Source: Bacteroidetes bacterium ADurb.Bin217
GTDB lineage: Bacteria > Bacteroidota > Bacteroidia > Bacteroidales > UBA1715
Direction of reading: 5' to 3'
Assembly (NCBI GenBank): GCA_002069975.1
Contig: MWCJ01000021.1
Span: forward strand, 1-45,022
Length of the DNA stretch: 45,022 nucleotides
A model generated the notes under the pieces. The model searched no databases. It was not told the origin of the DNA and was given only the letters and a program-made list of their open reading frames with translations. Positions 19,346 through 27,634 of this stretch are shown here, one piece after another; within the stretch, counting starts at the first letter, position 1, and the number at the start of each line of letters is the position of its first letter. The translations under genes were made by a program, and so were the position numbers.

Positions 19346-19909
19346 ATGAAAGGAATTTTATCATTTTTAAGCATTTTTGGAGCACTTGCAAGTTGCAATG
19401 CACAAAACACTCCGGCAGATTATACCGGAAAATCGCCCATATATTCTTATACCGTTCAAGACATTAATGGCAACACATTTTCGTTTGAATCGCTGCGAGG
19501 AAAAAAAATATTGATAGTAAACACAGCTTCGAAATGTGGACTAACCCCGCAGTACAAAGATTTGCAAACATTGTACAGTACCTATGCCGACAAAAATTTT
19601 ATAATCATAGGATTTCCGGCAAATAACTTTTTGAGCCAAGAACCCGGAGTAGATTCTACAATTAAAGAATTTTGCGAAATCAATTACGGCGTTACCTTTC
19701 CTATGATGTCGAAAATATCGGTAAAAGGCAAAGACATGGCTCCCATATACGCCTACCTTACACAAAAAAATTTAAATGGCTATGCCGATACCGATGTAAG
19801 TTGGAATTTCCAAAAATACGCTATAAACGAACAAGGCTATGTAGTTCGCATGTGGTCGCCCAAAGTATCGCCCCTTGCACCCGATATAGTTTCGTGGATT
19901 ACGGAATAA
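19346..19909 (+). CDS. Glutathione peroxidase-family thiol peroxidase, possible lipoprotein
   Basis: A 187-residue thioredoxin-fold peroxidase. The catalytic tetrad is visible: Cys64 in NTASKCGLTPQY, Gln98 in FLSQEPG, Trp153 and Asn154 in WNFQKY. It is the cysteine, not selenocysteine, form. The usual FPCNQF block reads FPANNF, so the cysteine that often resolves the sulfenic acid is missing there. The N-terminus has a hydrophobic stretch followed by LASC (Cys17), a plausible lipobox, suggesting an envelope-anchored enzyme. It removes hydrogen or organic peroxides; the electron donor is unknown. It stands alone between two repeat-rich regions. Confidence 0.92.
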   Translation: MKGILSFLSIFGALASCNAQNTPADYTGKSPIYSYTVQDINGNTFSFESLRGKKILIVNTASKCGLTPQYKDLQTLYSTYADKNFIIIGFPANNFLSQEPGVDSTIKEFCEINYGVTFPMMSKISVKGKDMAPIYAYLTQKNLNGYADTDVSWNFQKYAINEQGYVVRMWSPKVSPLAPDIVSWITE

Positions 19910-19960
19910 TTATGAATTCTTAATTATTAATTTTTAATTATTTTAAACATCCGTAAACCG

Positions 19961-20100
19961 TTTACCTTTTTTCACCACAGAGAACACAGAGGTTCACAGA
20001 GTTTTTTTTTGGGCTGAAAGCCATATATAATATAGCCCAACGGCAACGCCTTGGGTACAGAATCACACAGCCCCATGCGTCCTGTAAGGACAATATAATG
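19961..20100 (+). repeat. Dispersed repeat, copy 1 (CACAGAG words plus hairpins)
   Basis: Starts with ACCACAGAG/AACACAGAG/TTCACAGAG words, a T-run, the hairpin GGCTGAAAGCC, a conserved stretch through GCCCAACGGCAACGCCTTGGG, and ends with GTCCTGTAAGGAC then AATATAATG. Nearly identical to 20161-20300, 200 bases on, and similar to 21230-21352. Confidence 0.85.
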
Positions 20101-20160
20101 AATGTATAGAATTTTAATACAGATTTTTTCTCCACAGATTACACATGAACACCCTACACT

Positions 20161-20300
20161 GTATACCTTTTTTCACCACAGAGAACACAGATTTTCACAG
20201 AGTTTTTTTTTGGCTGAAAGCCATATATAATATAGCCCAACGGCAACGCCTTGGGTACAAAATCACACAGCACCACGCATCCTGTAAGGACAATATAATG
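20161..20300 (+). repeat. Dispersed repeat, copy 2
   Basis: Same order of parts as copy 1 with few differences. It lies 135 bases before the HEPN toxin gene. Between it and the gene are ATTAAAAATTA, a run of nine C (20339-20347) and the promoter. Confidence 0.85.
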
Positions 20301-20338
20301 CATAGAATTTCACAATTTAGTCCATTAATTAAAAATTA

Positions 20339-20347
20339 CCCCCCCCC
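20339..20347. repeat. Run of nine C
   Basis: A C9 run in AT-rich DNA, 41 bases before the -33 element of the HEPN/MNT promoter. Similar runs are at 29230-29238 and 34985-34994. Such runs can slip in length; no gene frame crosses this one. Confidence 0.7.
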
Positions 20348-20387
20348 TTACCGTCCGCAAATCATCTTCTTCAATTTCAATATACAA

Positions 20388-20419
20388 TTTGGGTTCATCT
20401 AAAAAAAAATGTAAATTTG
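20388..20419 (+). promoter_or_regulatory. Bacteroidota-type promoter of the HEPN/MNT pair
   Basis: TTTG (20388-20391), a 20-base spacer and TAAATTTG (20412-20419) match the consensus exactly. The start ATG at 20435 is only 15 bases further, so the leader is very short. Confidence 0.8.
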
Positions 20420-20434
20420 TACAAATAATTGGAT

Positions 20435-20872
20435 ATGAACATAGAAACTGATTTTTATAACCGCTGCATTCATACGCTTGAAAAAGCATATGAACTACTT
20501 ATTCAAACTGAGCCACAGCAGATAGAATACGATATGTATCGGTCGGCATGTGTAAAAGAATTTGAGATACTACTTGAGCAAAGCGGGAAGTTGTTGCGTA
20601 AAGTGCTTAAACCTTATTTCCATTCATCAAAAGCTGTGGACCAATTAGTGTTCAAAGATATTTTTCGACAGGCTGTTGTAAAAAACATCATAGATATAGA
20701 ATTGTGCGAACGTTTTTTGGAATACCGCGACAATCGCAACAACACGGCACACGATTACGGGGTAAATTTCGCCGAAGAAACACTTATATTATTACCACAA
20801 TTTATAGCTGACACCAAAGTATTATCACTCGCCATACACACACAAAACCATGATATTGAGGGAAAAGGATAA
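20435..20872 (+). CDS. HEPN-domain toxin (HepT / HI0074-like)
   Basis: A 145-residue helical protein of the nucleotidyltransferase substrate-binding (HI0074) group. It carries RNNTAHDY (Arg101, His106, Tyr108), an exact match to the RX4HXY motif of HepT RNases, in which the tyrosine is the residue modified by the partner MntA. The frame also opens at a TTG (20429); I chose the ATG at 20435. The next gene overlaps its last 23 bases and encodes the nucleotidyltransferase, the usual order of HepT/MntA (type VII) toxin-antitoxin loci. Toxin activity is inferred from the motif. The pair sits between two copies of the same dispersed repeat. Confidence 0.88.
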   Translation: MNIETDFYNRCIHTLEKAYELLIQTEPQQIEYDMYRSACVKEFEILLEQSGKLLRKVLKPYFHSSKAVDQLVFKDIFRQAVVKNIIDIELCERFLEYRDNRNNTAHDYGVNFAEETLILLPQFIADTKVLSLAIHTQNHDIEGKG

Positions 20873-21161
20873 AGAAAAATTGCTCGAAATTTTTTCGCGT
20901 ATTGATTATGAGTACGAAGTGTGGGCGTATGGCAGTCGTGTAAGTGGCGAAGCTCATGAAGGTAGCGACCTCGACTTAGTTCTGCGTCCTCGTTCGTTAC
21001 AAAAAATGCCTATTGACCTCTATCTTCAACTCAAAGAACACATACAAGAAAGCACCATACCAATAGTAGTAGAATTGTTTGACTGGGCACGATTGCCCGA
21101 TTCGTTCCACAAAAACATAGAAGCAAAACACGAAGTATTGTATAATTCGACGAGGAAATAA
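20850..21161 (+). CDS. MNT-domain nucleotidyltransferase antitoxin (MntA-like)
   Basis: A 103-residue minimal nucleotidyltransferase. GS at 28-29 and D40-L-D42 form the exact GSX10DXD catalytic signature, with Asp78 (VVELFDW) as the likely third metal ligand. MntA-type antitoxins add AMP groups to a tyrosine of the HEPN partner and so neutralise it. The start overlaps the toxin gene by 23 bases, implying translational coupling. All catalytic residues are present, so the pair looks functional. Confidence 0.9.
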   Translation: MILREKDKEKLLEIFSRIDYEYEVWAYGSRVSGEAHEGSDLDLVLRPRSLQKMPIDLYLQLKEHIQESTIPIVVELFDWARLPDSFHKNIEAKHEVLYNSTRK

Positions 21162-21177
21162 ATACTCTTTTGAACTG

Positions 21178-21352
21178 TATACCTTTTATTTTACCACTCA
21201 GATTCTCGCTCCGCTATAACGAGAAAAATTTACCACAGAGAACACAGAGGTTCACAGAGATTTTTTTGGCTGTAAGCCATATATAATATAGCCAAACGGC
21301 AACGCCTTGGGTACAGAATCAATTCATCATAATACGTCCTGAAAGGACAATA
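21178..21352 (+). repeat. Dispersed repeat, copy 3, with an internal insertion
   Basis: The opening words (GTATACCTTTT, TTTACCAC) are split from the rest by about 35 bases holding TTCTCG-CTCCGCTATAA-CGAGAA, a hairpin; TTACCAC appears on both sides. From 21230 it follows copies 1 and 2 (CACAGAG words, CCATATATAATATAG, CGGCAACGCCTTGG, GTCCTGAAAGGAC). From 21353 to 21499 there is only AT-rich DNA leading into the dnd-like operon, with no exact promoter consensus found. Confidence 0.75.
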
Positions 21353-21499
21353 TTTATAAATTATAGATTTTTAGAATTTCAATATATTTTTAAAAAAAAT
21401 AAGAGAAAATTAGGGAAAATACGTAGTTTTGTGGTTGGTAAAATTTTTAGTTTGAAAAATTAAGAATTTAACTATAAATACTTGCAATATATATAAAAG

Positions 21500-22831
21500 A
21501 TGTCAAAAAGAATAAATCATATAATCTCAGAATTAAAAGATCAATATCTTATTGAAGAGGATTTTAACAAACCTTGGATTATTGGATTTAGTGGGGGGAA
21601 AGATTCAACAGCTTTATTACAATTGGTTTGGTTAGCTTTAAAGCAAGTTCCTGCTGAATTGAGAAAAAGAAAAATATTTGTTGTTTGTAACGACACTTTG
21701 GTTGAAAATCCAATAATTGTTGAATATGTTGAAGGCGTGTTAGATAGAATTAAAGAAGCTGCCGTAGAACAAGGATTACCGATTGAAGTTCAAAAAACTA
21801 TTCCGAGACTAGAAGACAGTTTTTGGGTTAATATTGTTGGTCGTGGATATCCAGTTCCAAATAATGTATTTCGTTGGTGTACTGACAAAATGAAAATTAA
21901 ACCAACTTCGCGGTTTATTACTGAACAAGTTGCAGAAAATGGAGAGGCAATTATTTTAATTGGAACAAGAAGTTCAGAAAGTCAACAAAGAGCTAAATCA
22001 ATTAAAAAACATGAAATTCGTGGAAAACGATTAACCAAACACCCCAACCAACATAATACTTATGTTTATGCTCCAATAAAGGATTTAATGTTAGAGGAAG
22101 TTTGGTATATAGTAAATGCCATGACTTCACCTTGGGGTGCTGATAATTCTAAACTATTTCAAATTTATGCTGATGCAAGTGCAGATGATTATGAATGTCC
22201 TACTTTAGTTTCAGACAAAAAACAACCTTCTTGCGGACAAAGTCGATTTGGTTGTTGGACATGTACAGTTGTAAAAGAAGATAAATCTATGTCGGCATTA
22301 GTAAATAAAGGTCAAGAATGGTTAAGACCGTTATTAGATTTACGTGCAAGTATGTTCGATAAAAGAAATATATCTGAAAATCGAATGACAACTCGCAGAA
22401 ACGGGCAACATGCTGTTACCGAAGAAGGACATAATCAAGGTAATTATACAGAAAAATATAGAGCAGAATTGCTTGAAGAAATACTAACTGCACAAAGAAA
22501 AGTACAGGAATTTAAACCAAAACTTAATCTAATAACGAATCAAGAACTTGTTGCAATACAAGTAAATTGGAATAGAGACCTTAATTTTGAATATAGAGTT
22601 TCCGACATATACAACAAGGTTTACAATAAAGAAATTGACATGAAAACTAATGACGAAAAACTGCAAAAAGAAATTGATTTGCTCAAAGACGTTTGTAATG
22701 AAAATCCAACAGACTTTGATTTAATTCAAGAATTACTTGTAATGCAAAAAAACAAGGCATTATTAAATCGCAAACGTGGATTGAAAGATGATATGGAAAG
22801 AGTTATAGAAAAATATCTTAAAATTGCCTAG
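21500..22831 (+). CDS. dndC: DNA phosphorothioation protein DndC (PAPS-reductase-like sulfurtransferase)
   Basis: A 443-residue PP-loop ATP pyrophosphatase of the PAPS reductase family. SGGKDST is at residues 31-37. Five cysteines fit an iron-sulfur site: Cys127 (FRWCTDK), Cys233 (YECP), Cys245 (PSCG), and Cys252 and Cys255 (GCWTC); GTRSSESQQRA (155-165) is a further DndC block. Length matches DndC. In Dnd systems it activates DNA and passes sulfur to the backbone phosphate. First gene of a six-gene run; dndD follows after 2 bases. No dndA desulfurase is next to it, so a housekeeping cysteine desulfurase must supply sulfur if the system works. Base use looks more A-rich than the flanking genes. 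Confidence 0.9.
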   Translation: MSKRINHIISELKDQYLIEEDFNKPWIIGFSGGKDSTALLQLVWLALKQVPAELRKRKIFVVCNDTLVENPIIVEYVEGVLDRIKEAAVEQGLPIEVQKTIPRLEDSFWVNIVGRGYPVPNNVFRWCTDKMKIKPTSRFITEQVAENGEAIILIGTRSSESQQRAKSIKKHEIRGKRLTKHPNQHNTYVYAPIKDLMLEEVWYIVNAMTSPWGADNSKLFQIYADASADDYECPTLVSDKKQPSCGQSRFGCWTCTVVKEDKSMSALVNKGQEWLRPLLDLRASMFDKRNISENRMTTRRNGQHAVTEEGHNQGNYTEKYRAELLEEILTAQRKVQEFKPKLNLITNQELVAIQVNWNRDLNFEYRVSDIYNKVYNKEIDMKTNDEKLQKEIDLLKDVCNENPTDFDLIQELLVMQKNKALLNRKRGLKDDMERVIEKYLKIA

Positions 22832-22833
22832 TT

Positions 22834-24951
22834 ATGTATATCAAAGAAATAGAGCTAAATAATTTTAGGATTTATAAAGGACCTAATAAAATTTCTTTAT
22901 TGCCAACAGATGATAAAAATATAATTGTTGTTAGTGGTAAAAATGGTTTTGGAAAAACAACTTTCCTTATGTCATTAGTTTGGTGTCTTTATGGCAAACA
23001 AATGGAAAAGGTTGATGAACTTTATGAAAAAGAAATAAAAGATAAAGGGAATTATACAAAATATATATCGGGTAGTTTAAATAGAAAAGCATTCGAAGAA
23101 GGCAAAACAGAGTTTTCGGTTTCAATCACATTTGCTGGGGTTAAAATTCCTGATGTAACCTGTCAAGAAGTTAAAATAACAAGAAGTTATAACACACTTA
23201 CAAGCTCATCTGATAAGGTAGAAGTTTTAATTGATGGCTATCAAAATGAATTAATTGAAGATTTATCAAAAGAGAATCAATTGGGTGAAGAAATTTTCAT
23301 TCGTGACTTTATTTTACCTATTGAAATTGCAAAATTCTTTTTTTTCGATGCAGAAAAAATTGTTTCGTTAGCAGAAGTTAATTCTAATAATCAAAGAAGA
23401 CAATTAAGTAAAGCCTATTCAGAAGTTTTAGGAATTCAAAAATATGAAGACTTAAAAGCTAATCTAGAAGAAAAACAAGACGAATATAGAAGGAAATCTG
23501 CTTCGCCCGAAGAGAAAAAAGAATTAACAGAATTACATTCTAACATAGAAAAAACATTGATTGAAATTAATGTTTTTGAGAATGAAATTGATGAATTAAA
23601 ACACGAGAAAAATCAAAAAGAAAAAGAAGCAGAAGAAATTCAACGCAGATTGATTCGTGAAGGTGAAAAAATGACCTTGGAAGAATTAAATGTTCTGAAA
23701 GAAGAACAAATGAATTTGGAAAAGAAAAAGAATGAAATACAAGATAAATTAAAAGATTTGTTCGATTTAATTCCTTTCGCACTTGCTGGCGATACTTTGA
23801 TGGGAATTTCTGAACAACTAAAAAGTGAAAGACAACTTTCAGAACAAAAATACAAACAAGACGATGTTAATCTGAAAGTAAATAAGATTAGACAAGAAAT
23901 TGAAGATAAGAAAAAAGGTTTGAATTTTACATTAGATGTTAATACTCGTGATTTTTACGAAGAACAAATAAAACAATTAGTAAAGAAACATTTCTTCTCC
24001 GATTTTACTGAAATATCTGAGAATTTTAAAACATTACATGATTTTTCAAATTCTGAATCAAACGAGTTTAATCAATTAGTAAATACTCTAAAACACAGCT
24101 TCAAAGAAACATTTTCGAGATTTAATACTGAGTATTCTTATATTAAAAATCAACTAGATTCAATAAGTCGAAAAATACGTGATGCGGAAAAAAGTGCAGA
24201 AGATGAATATATAACTGATTTACGCCAAAAGAAAGATGCTTTAGATAAACGTATTCTAACTGTTGGGAAAGAAATTGAATCTATTTATTTGAAAATTGGT
24301 GAATTCAATAATCAGATAAAAACATTTAGACAACGACAAGATATATTAAGAAAGAAAATCGACGATTCAAGCGAATATTCTGAAAAAGAACGTAAAACAA
24401 AACATTTGATAAACAAACTTCAAAATTTCATAACCTTATTTAAAGAAGAAAAGAAAAAATCGCTTGAAGAAAAAATGCTTTCAAGTCTTACTACTTTACT
24501 TCATAAAGAAGGATTTATTAAAAAAGTGGAGGTTGATATAAGTTTGACAGGCGATGATATTGACATTACTCTATTCAATCAAAATGACAGAAAAATAGAT
24601 AAAGGTTCATTATCAATGGGTGAACGACAAATGTATGCATCAGCATTATTAAATGCTTTAGTCGATGAATCAGATATCGAATTTCCTGTATTTATAGATA
24701 GTCCAATGCAAAAGTTTGATGAACAGCATGCACAAAACATTATAAAATATTTCTATCCTAATGTTTCAAAACAAGTAATTATATTCCCATTGATTAATAA
24801 AGAATTAACCGAAAAAGAATATAAACTTTTGCAACCGAATATTAATCGTGCATATTTGATAAATAATGTTTCAACTGATAGTTCAGAATTTTTGGAAACA
24901 ACACCTGAAGAATTTTTAACAACCTATAATTCGATTTACAATGCAAATTAA
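22834..24951 (+). CDS. dndD: DNA phosphorothioation ATPase DndD (SMC/Rad50-like)
   Basis: A 705-residue ABC-type ATPase. Walker A GKNGFGKT lies at 35-42, the ABC signature LSMGERQ near 593-599 and Walker B VFIDSP with Asp622. Between them are about 380 residues of charged coiled coil (about 200-580). No CxxC zinc hook is seen. N-terminal YIKEIELNNFRIYKG is typical of this group. DndD is thought to nick or open DNA for sulfur insertion and works with DndC and DndE. The next gene starts inside its last 11 bases, so translation is probably coupled. Confidence 0.9.
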   Translation: MYIKEIELNNFRIYKGPNKISLLPTDDKNIIVVSGKNGFGKTTFLMSLVWCLYGKQMEKVDELYEKEIKDKGNYTKYISGSLNRKAFEEGKTEFSVSITFAGVKIPDVTCQEVKITRSYNTLTSSSDKVEVLIDGYQNELIEDLSKENQLGEEIFIRDFILPIEIAKFFFFDAEKIVSLAEVNSNNQRRQLSKAYSEVLGIQKYEDLKANLEEKQDEYRRKSASPEEKKELTELHSNIEKTLIEINVFENEIDELKHEKNQKEKEAEEIQRRLIREGEKMTLEELNVLKEEQMNLEKKKNEIQDKLKDLFDLIPFALAGDTLMGISEQLKSERQLSEQKYKQDDVNLKVNKIRQEIEDKKKGLNFTLDVNTRDFYEEQIKQLVKKHFFSDFTEISENFKTLHDFSNSESNEFNQLVNTLKHSFKETFSRFNTEYSYIKNQLDSISRKIRDAEKSAEDEYITDLRQKKDALDKRILTVGKEIESIYLKIGEFNNQIKTFRQRQDILRKKIDDSSEYSEKERKTKHLINKLQNFITLFKEEKKKSLEEKMLSSLTTLLHKEGFIKKVEVDISLTGDDIDITLFNQNDRKIDKGSLSMGERQMYASALLNALVDESDIEFPVFIDSPMQKFDEQHAQNIIKYFYPNVSKQVIIFPLINKELTEKEYKLLQPNINRAYLINNVSTDSSEFLETTPEEFLTTYNSIYNAN

Positions 24952-26521
24952 TATTAAGACCTCAGAAAAGAATCAGGATGTTGTTAGAAAAATTACATCA
25001 AAACTTCCAAACGGATTAAAAGAAAATGCAACAGCTCGATTAGCATTTGGATATTCATTACAAACTGGCAAAAAATTTACACAAGCAGACTTCAATTTAT
25101 ATGATTCTAAAGGTAAAGAATATAAAGACCATATTTTATTCGATGCAAAATATCGTGATTTTTATATTGCATTAATTTGCCAATATTATGGTTTATATAA
25201 GACCGATGATAATATTCCAAAATATATAAAACTGCATATAGACCATGGTTTAGAATTATTGGATAATATCTTTCAAGATAATTTTAATTACACATTGTTT
25301 GATTTTCTCGTTGAATATATCGAAAAAGGAATCTTGCATTTAGATGAATTAACAGTATCGCTTGATGCAGTTAAAAATAATCAACAGCATATTGAAAAAT
25401 CTTATTATGCCGACCCAATTAGAATTGAAGTCGGAAAGAAAATCGATACAGGCGAGCCAATTATTTTACAGATAAACAATACTAAACTTTATAATAACTG
25501 TCATATTGCTGTTGCAGGTAATTCAGGTACAGGCAAAACACAATTTGCACTTGAATTTTTATCTCAAATATTTGAACAATCAAATGGTCATGTAAATTTC
25601 ATATATCTCGATTTTAAAGGATTAAAACAAGATGATGTAAAGGAAATGCAACCTTTCTTTAATGCTACTAAAACCGATTTTATAGATGTTCCACAAACAC
25701 CTTTTCCTGTAAATCCATTAACGTTCATTGACAATGTTAATGAAGTGAATAAAAACATGGGTATCGATAAGTTTGTTGATATTGTATGTAAATATTCAAA
25801 CTTAGGTATTAAACAGAAAGGAAAACTACGAGATGCTACAACAGAAGCATTTATTGAACAAAAAGGCGGAACATATCCGACAATGAAACAGATAAATGAG
25901 CATTTACAAGCAATAACAGGCGATAAAAAAGACTCTTTAACTGAAATTATTGATGAATTAAGCCGTTACAAAATTTTCATTGACGACCCAAAAAATCAAT
26001 CAAATTTCTTTAATAAAAACCTATACCTTTCCTTATCGGGTGACTTGTCGAATTCGGTACGTTTCACCTCATTATTCCTAATTATAAACTATATATACAA
26101 TACGTTTATGAATATGGATAATACACCAAATGAGGACAATACAAAAGCCTTGCGATATGTGATATTGATAGATGAAGCACACGTTATTTTCAAAGAAAAG
26201 AAATATCAAGATATTCTTGAAAAGATGTTACGTGAAATTCGCTCAAAAGGTGTTGCCGTAGTGCTTTTATCACAAGGAATCGAAGAATATAATCAATCTG
26301 ATTTTGACTTTTCAACAATGTGTGAAATTGCATTTTTACTAGATATTAAAGATAAAAACCAAAAAGTAATGGAAAAATTCTTAGGTTTGTCTGGTAAAAA
26401 TAGTACAACGATTGCCCGAAGTATGGAATCCATCAAAAAAGGACAAGCAATTTCTAATATTAAAGAATTTGACACTGCAAAACTATTTAGAGTTAATCAA
26501 TTTTGGGAAAGAAAAATATAA
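24941..26521 (+). CDS. Fusion of a DndE-like domain with a HerA/FtsK-type ATPase
   Basis: A 526-residue protein with two parts. Residues 1 to about 115 follow the pattern of DndE, the small DNA-binding Dnd protein: INIKTSEKNQDVVRKITSKL, ENATARLAFGYSLQTG, and KYIKLHIDHGLELL. Residues about 155-526 form a RecA-like motor of the HerA/FtsK kind: Walker A AGNSGTGKT at 192-200, YLDFKG, Walker B ILIDEAH (408-414), IRSKGVAVVLLSQ as sensor region. DndE is normally a separate protein of about 110-130 residues, and HerA-like ATPases appear separately in Dnd restriction modules (DptH). One polypeptide joining them would tie modification to a DNA translocase. The DndE call rests on pattern and position after dndD; the ATPase call is firm. 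Confidence 0.8.
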   Translation: MQINIKTSEKNQDVVRKITSKLPNGLKENATARLAFGYSLQTGKKFTQADFNLYDSKGKEYKDHILFDAKYRDFYIALICQYYGLYKTDDNIPKYIKLHIDHGLELLDNIFQDNFNYTLFDFLVEYIEKGILHLDELTVSLDAVKNNQQHIEKSYYADPIRIEVGKKIDTGEPIILQINNTKLYNNCHIAVAGNSGTGKTQFALEFLSQIFEQSNGHVNFIYLDFKGLKQDDVKEMQPFFNATKTDFIDVPQTPFPVNPLTFIDNVNEVNKNMGIDKFVDIVCKYSNLGIKQKGKLRDATTEAFIEQKGGTYPTMKQINEHLQAITGDKKDSLTEIIDELSRYKIFIDDPKNQSNFFNKNLYLSLSGDLSNSVRFTSLFLIINYIYNTFMNMDNTPNEDNTKALRYVILIDEAHVIFKEKKYQDILEKMLREIRSKGVAVVLLSQGIEEYNQSDFDFSTMCEIAFLLDIKDKNQKVMEKFLGLSGKNSTTIARSMESIKKGQAISNIKEFDTAKLFRVNQFWERKI

Positions 26522-26536
26522 TACTAATAATTATAG

Positions 26537-27634
26537 ATGGCAGAAAAAACTGTATTTCAGAAAATAAGTTATGAGGATTTACTTTTAGATACTCATAATC
26601 CTCGTTTGCCAAAATCAATGGGAAACAAATCAGAAAGTGAAATTATTAATTATTTCTTATCTGACGCATCATTAATAGAATTAATGCTTGCGATAGGTAA
26701 GAATGATTTTTTCGAAGGAGAACAGTTACTTGTTATTAAGGCAGAAAATAATAAATATTGTGTAATTGAAGGTAATAGAAGATTATCTGCAGTTAAATTA
26801 TTGCACAATCCAACAATAGCAAATATTTATAAGAGTAAAGTTGATCAAGTTATAAGCGAATCTGAGTTTTTTCCAAAAGATATACCTTGTTTAGTATTTG
26901 ATAAAAAAGACGATATATTAAAATATTTGGGTTTTAGGCATATTACTGGAATAAAATCATGGAAACTTCTTGAAAAGGCTAGGTATTTAACAAAATTAAA
27001 AGCTGAAAATTACTCGGGTGAAAATATTCAGTCATCGAGTAGAGAGATTGCAAAAATGATAGGCAGTCGTAAAGATTATGTGTTAAGACTTTTAGTCGGT
27101 TATCAGTTATATGACATTATTGAAAAAAATGGCTTTTATAAAATAAAAGGATTAGATGATACAACATTTCACTTTAATTATATTGCAGATAGTTTAAGTC
27201 ATTCCAATATTGAACAATTTTTAGGAGTTGATTTAATAAAAGAAAATCCGGCTTCTGATATTAAATTAGAAAATTTATGTGAATGGACAAATTGGCTATT
27301 TAATAGCCAATTACCTAATAAAATTATTGGAGATAGTGAACATTTAAATCGTTTAAATAAAATTTTAGATTCTAAATATTCCAATGCATTAGAAGTTTTT
27401 AGAAAAGGAGAAGAGTTAAAAATTGCATATGAATATACTGATGGAATAAAAGAACAATTTGAAAAAGCAATTGATGATGCAATCAAATATTTAGAAAAGG
27501 CTGATAGTCTTTCTCATAAGCAAATTGAGTTCAGAGACTCATTAGAAGACGATTTGAAAAATATTAGTGGTATAATACGTAAAATAAAGAGCGTAAAGGA
27601 TGAGATTGAATCGAACGATAAATTGGGCATTTAA
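26537..27634 (+). CDS. ParB-like domain protein in dnd-like operon
   Basis: A 365-residue protein. Residues about 8-115 look like a ParB/Srx-type domain: ISYEDLLLDTHNPRLPKS at the start and CVIEGNRRLSAVKLL (Glu78, Gly79, Asn80, Arg81, Arg82), corresponding to the GERR nucleotide-binding box of ParB. A helix-turn-helix-like stretch follows (SSREIAKMIGSRKDYVLRLL, about 165-187), then a helical C-terminal region with charged coiled coil (about 290-360). ParB-like folds bind or hydrolyse nucleotides or act as nucleases; DGQHR (DndB) and DUF262 (SspE) domains belong to the same broad superfamily, so a role in reading phosphorothioate or in NTP-driven control is possible but unproven. It starts 15 bases after the fusion gene and its stop overlaps the next start. 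Confidence 0.7.
   Translation: MAEKTVFQKISYEDLLLDTHNPRLPKSMGNKSESEIINYFLSDASLIELMLAIGKNDFFEGEQLLVIKAENNKYCVIEGNRRLSAVKLLHNPTIANIYKSKVDQVISESEFFPKDIPCLVFDKKDDILKYLGFRHITGIKSWKLLEKARYLTKLKAENYSGENIQSSSREIAKMIGSRKDYVLRLLVGYQLYDIIEKNGFYKIKGLDDTTFHFNYIADSLSHSNIEQFLGVDLIKENPASDIKLENLCEWTNWLFNSQLPNKIIGDSEHLNRLNKILDSKYSNALEVFRKGEELKIAYEYTDGIKEQFEKAIDDAIKYLEKADSLSHKQIEFRDSLEDDLKNISGIIRKIKSVKDEIESNDKLGI

Noticed and set aside
18923..19410. Minus-strand frames of 96 and 83 codons after queA
   Set aside because: They run through word repeats and hairpins and into the peroxidase gene; composition is that of repeats, not protein.
20145..20402. Plus-strand frame of 85 codons before the HEPN gene
   Set aside because: Made of the dispersed repeat, the C9 run and promoter DNA; no protein pattern.
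20435..21161. HEPN/MNT pair as part of the dnd-like operon
   Set aside because: It has its own exact promoter, is separated by 338 bases with a repeat copy, and differs in apparent composition.
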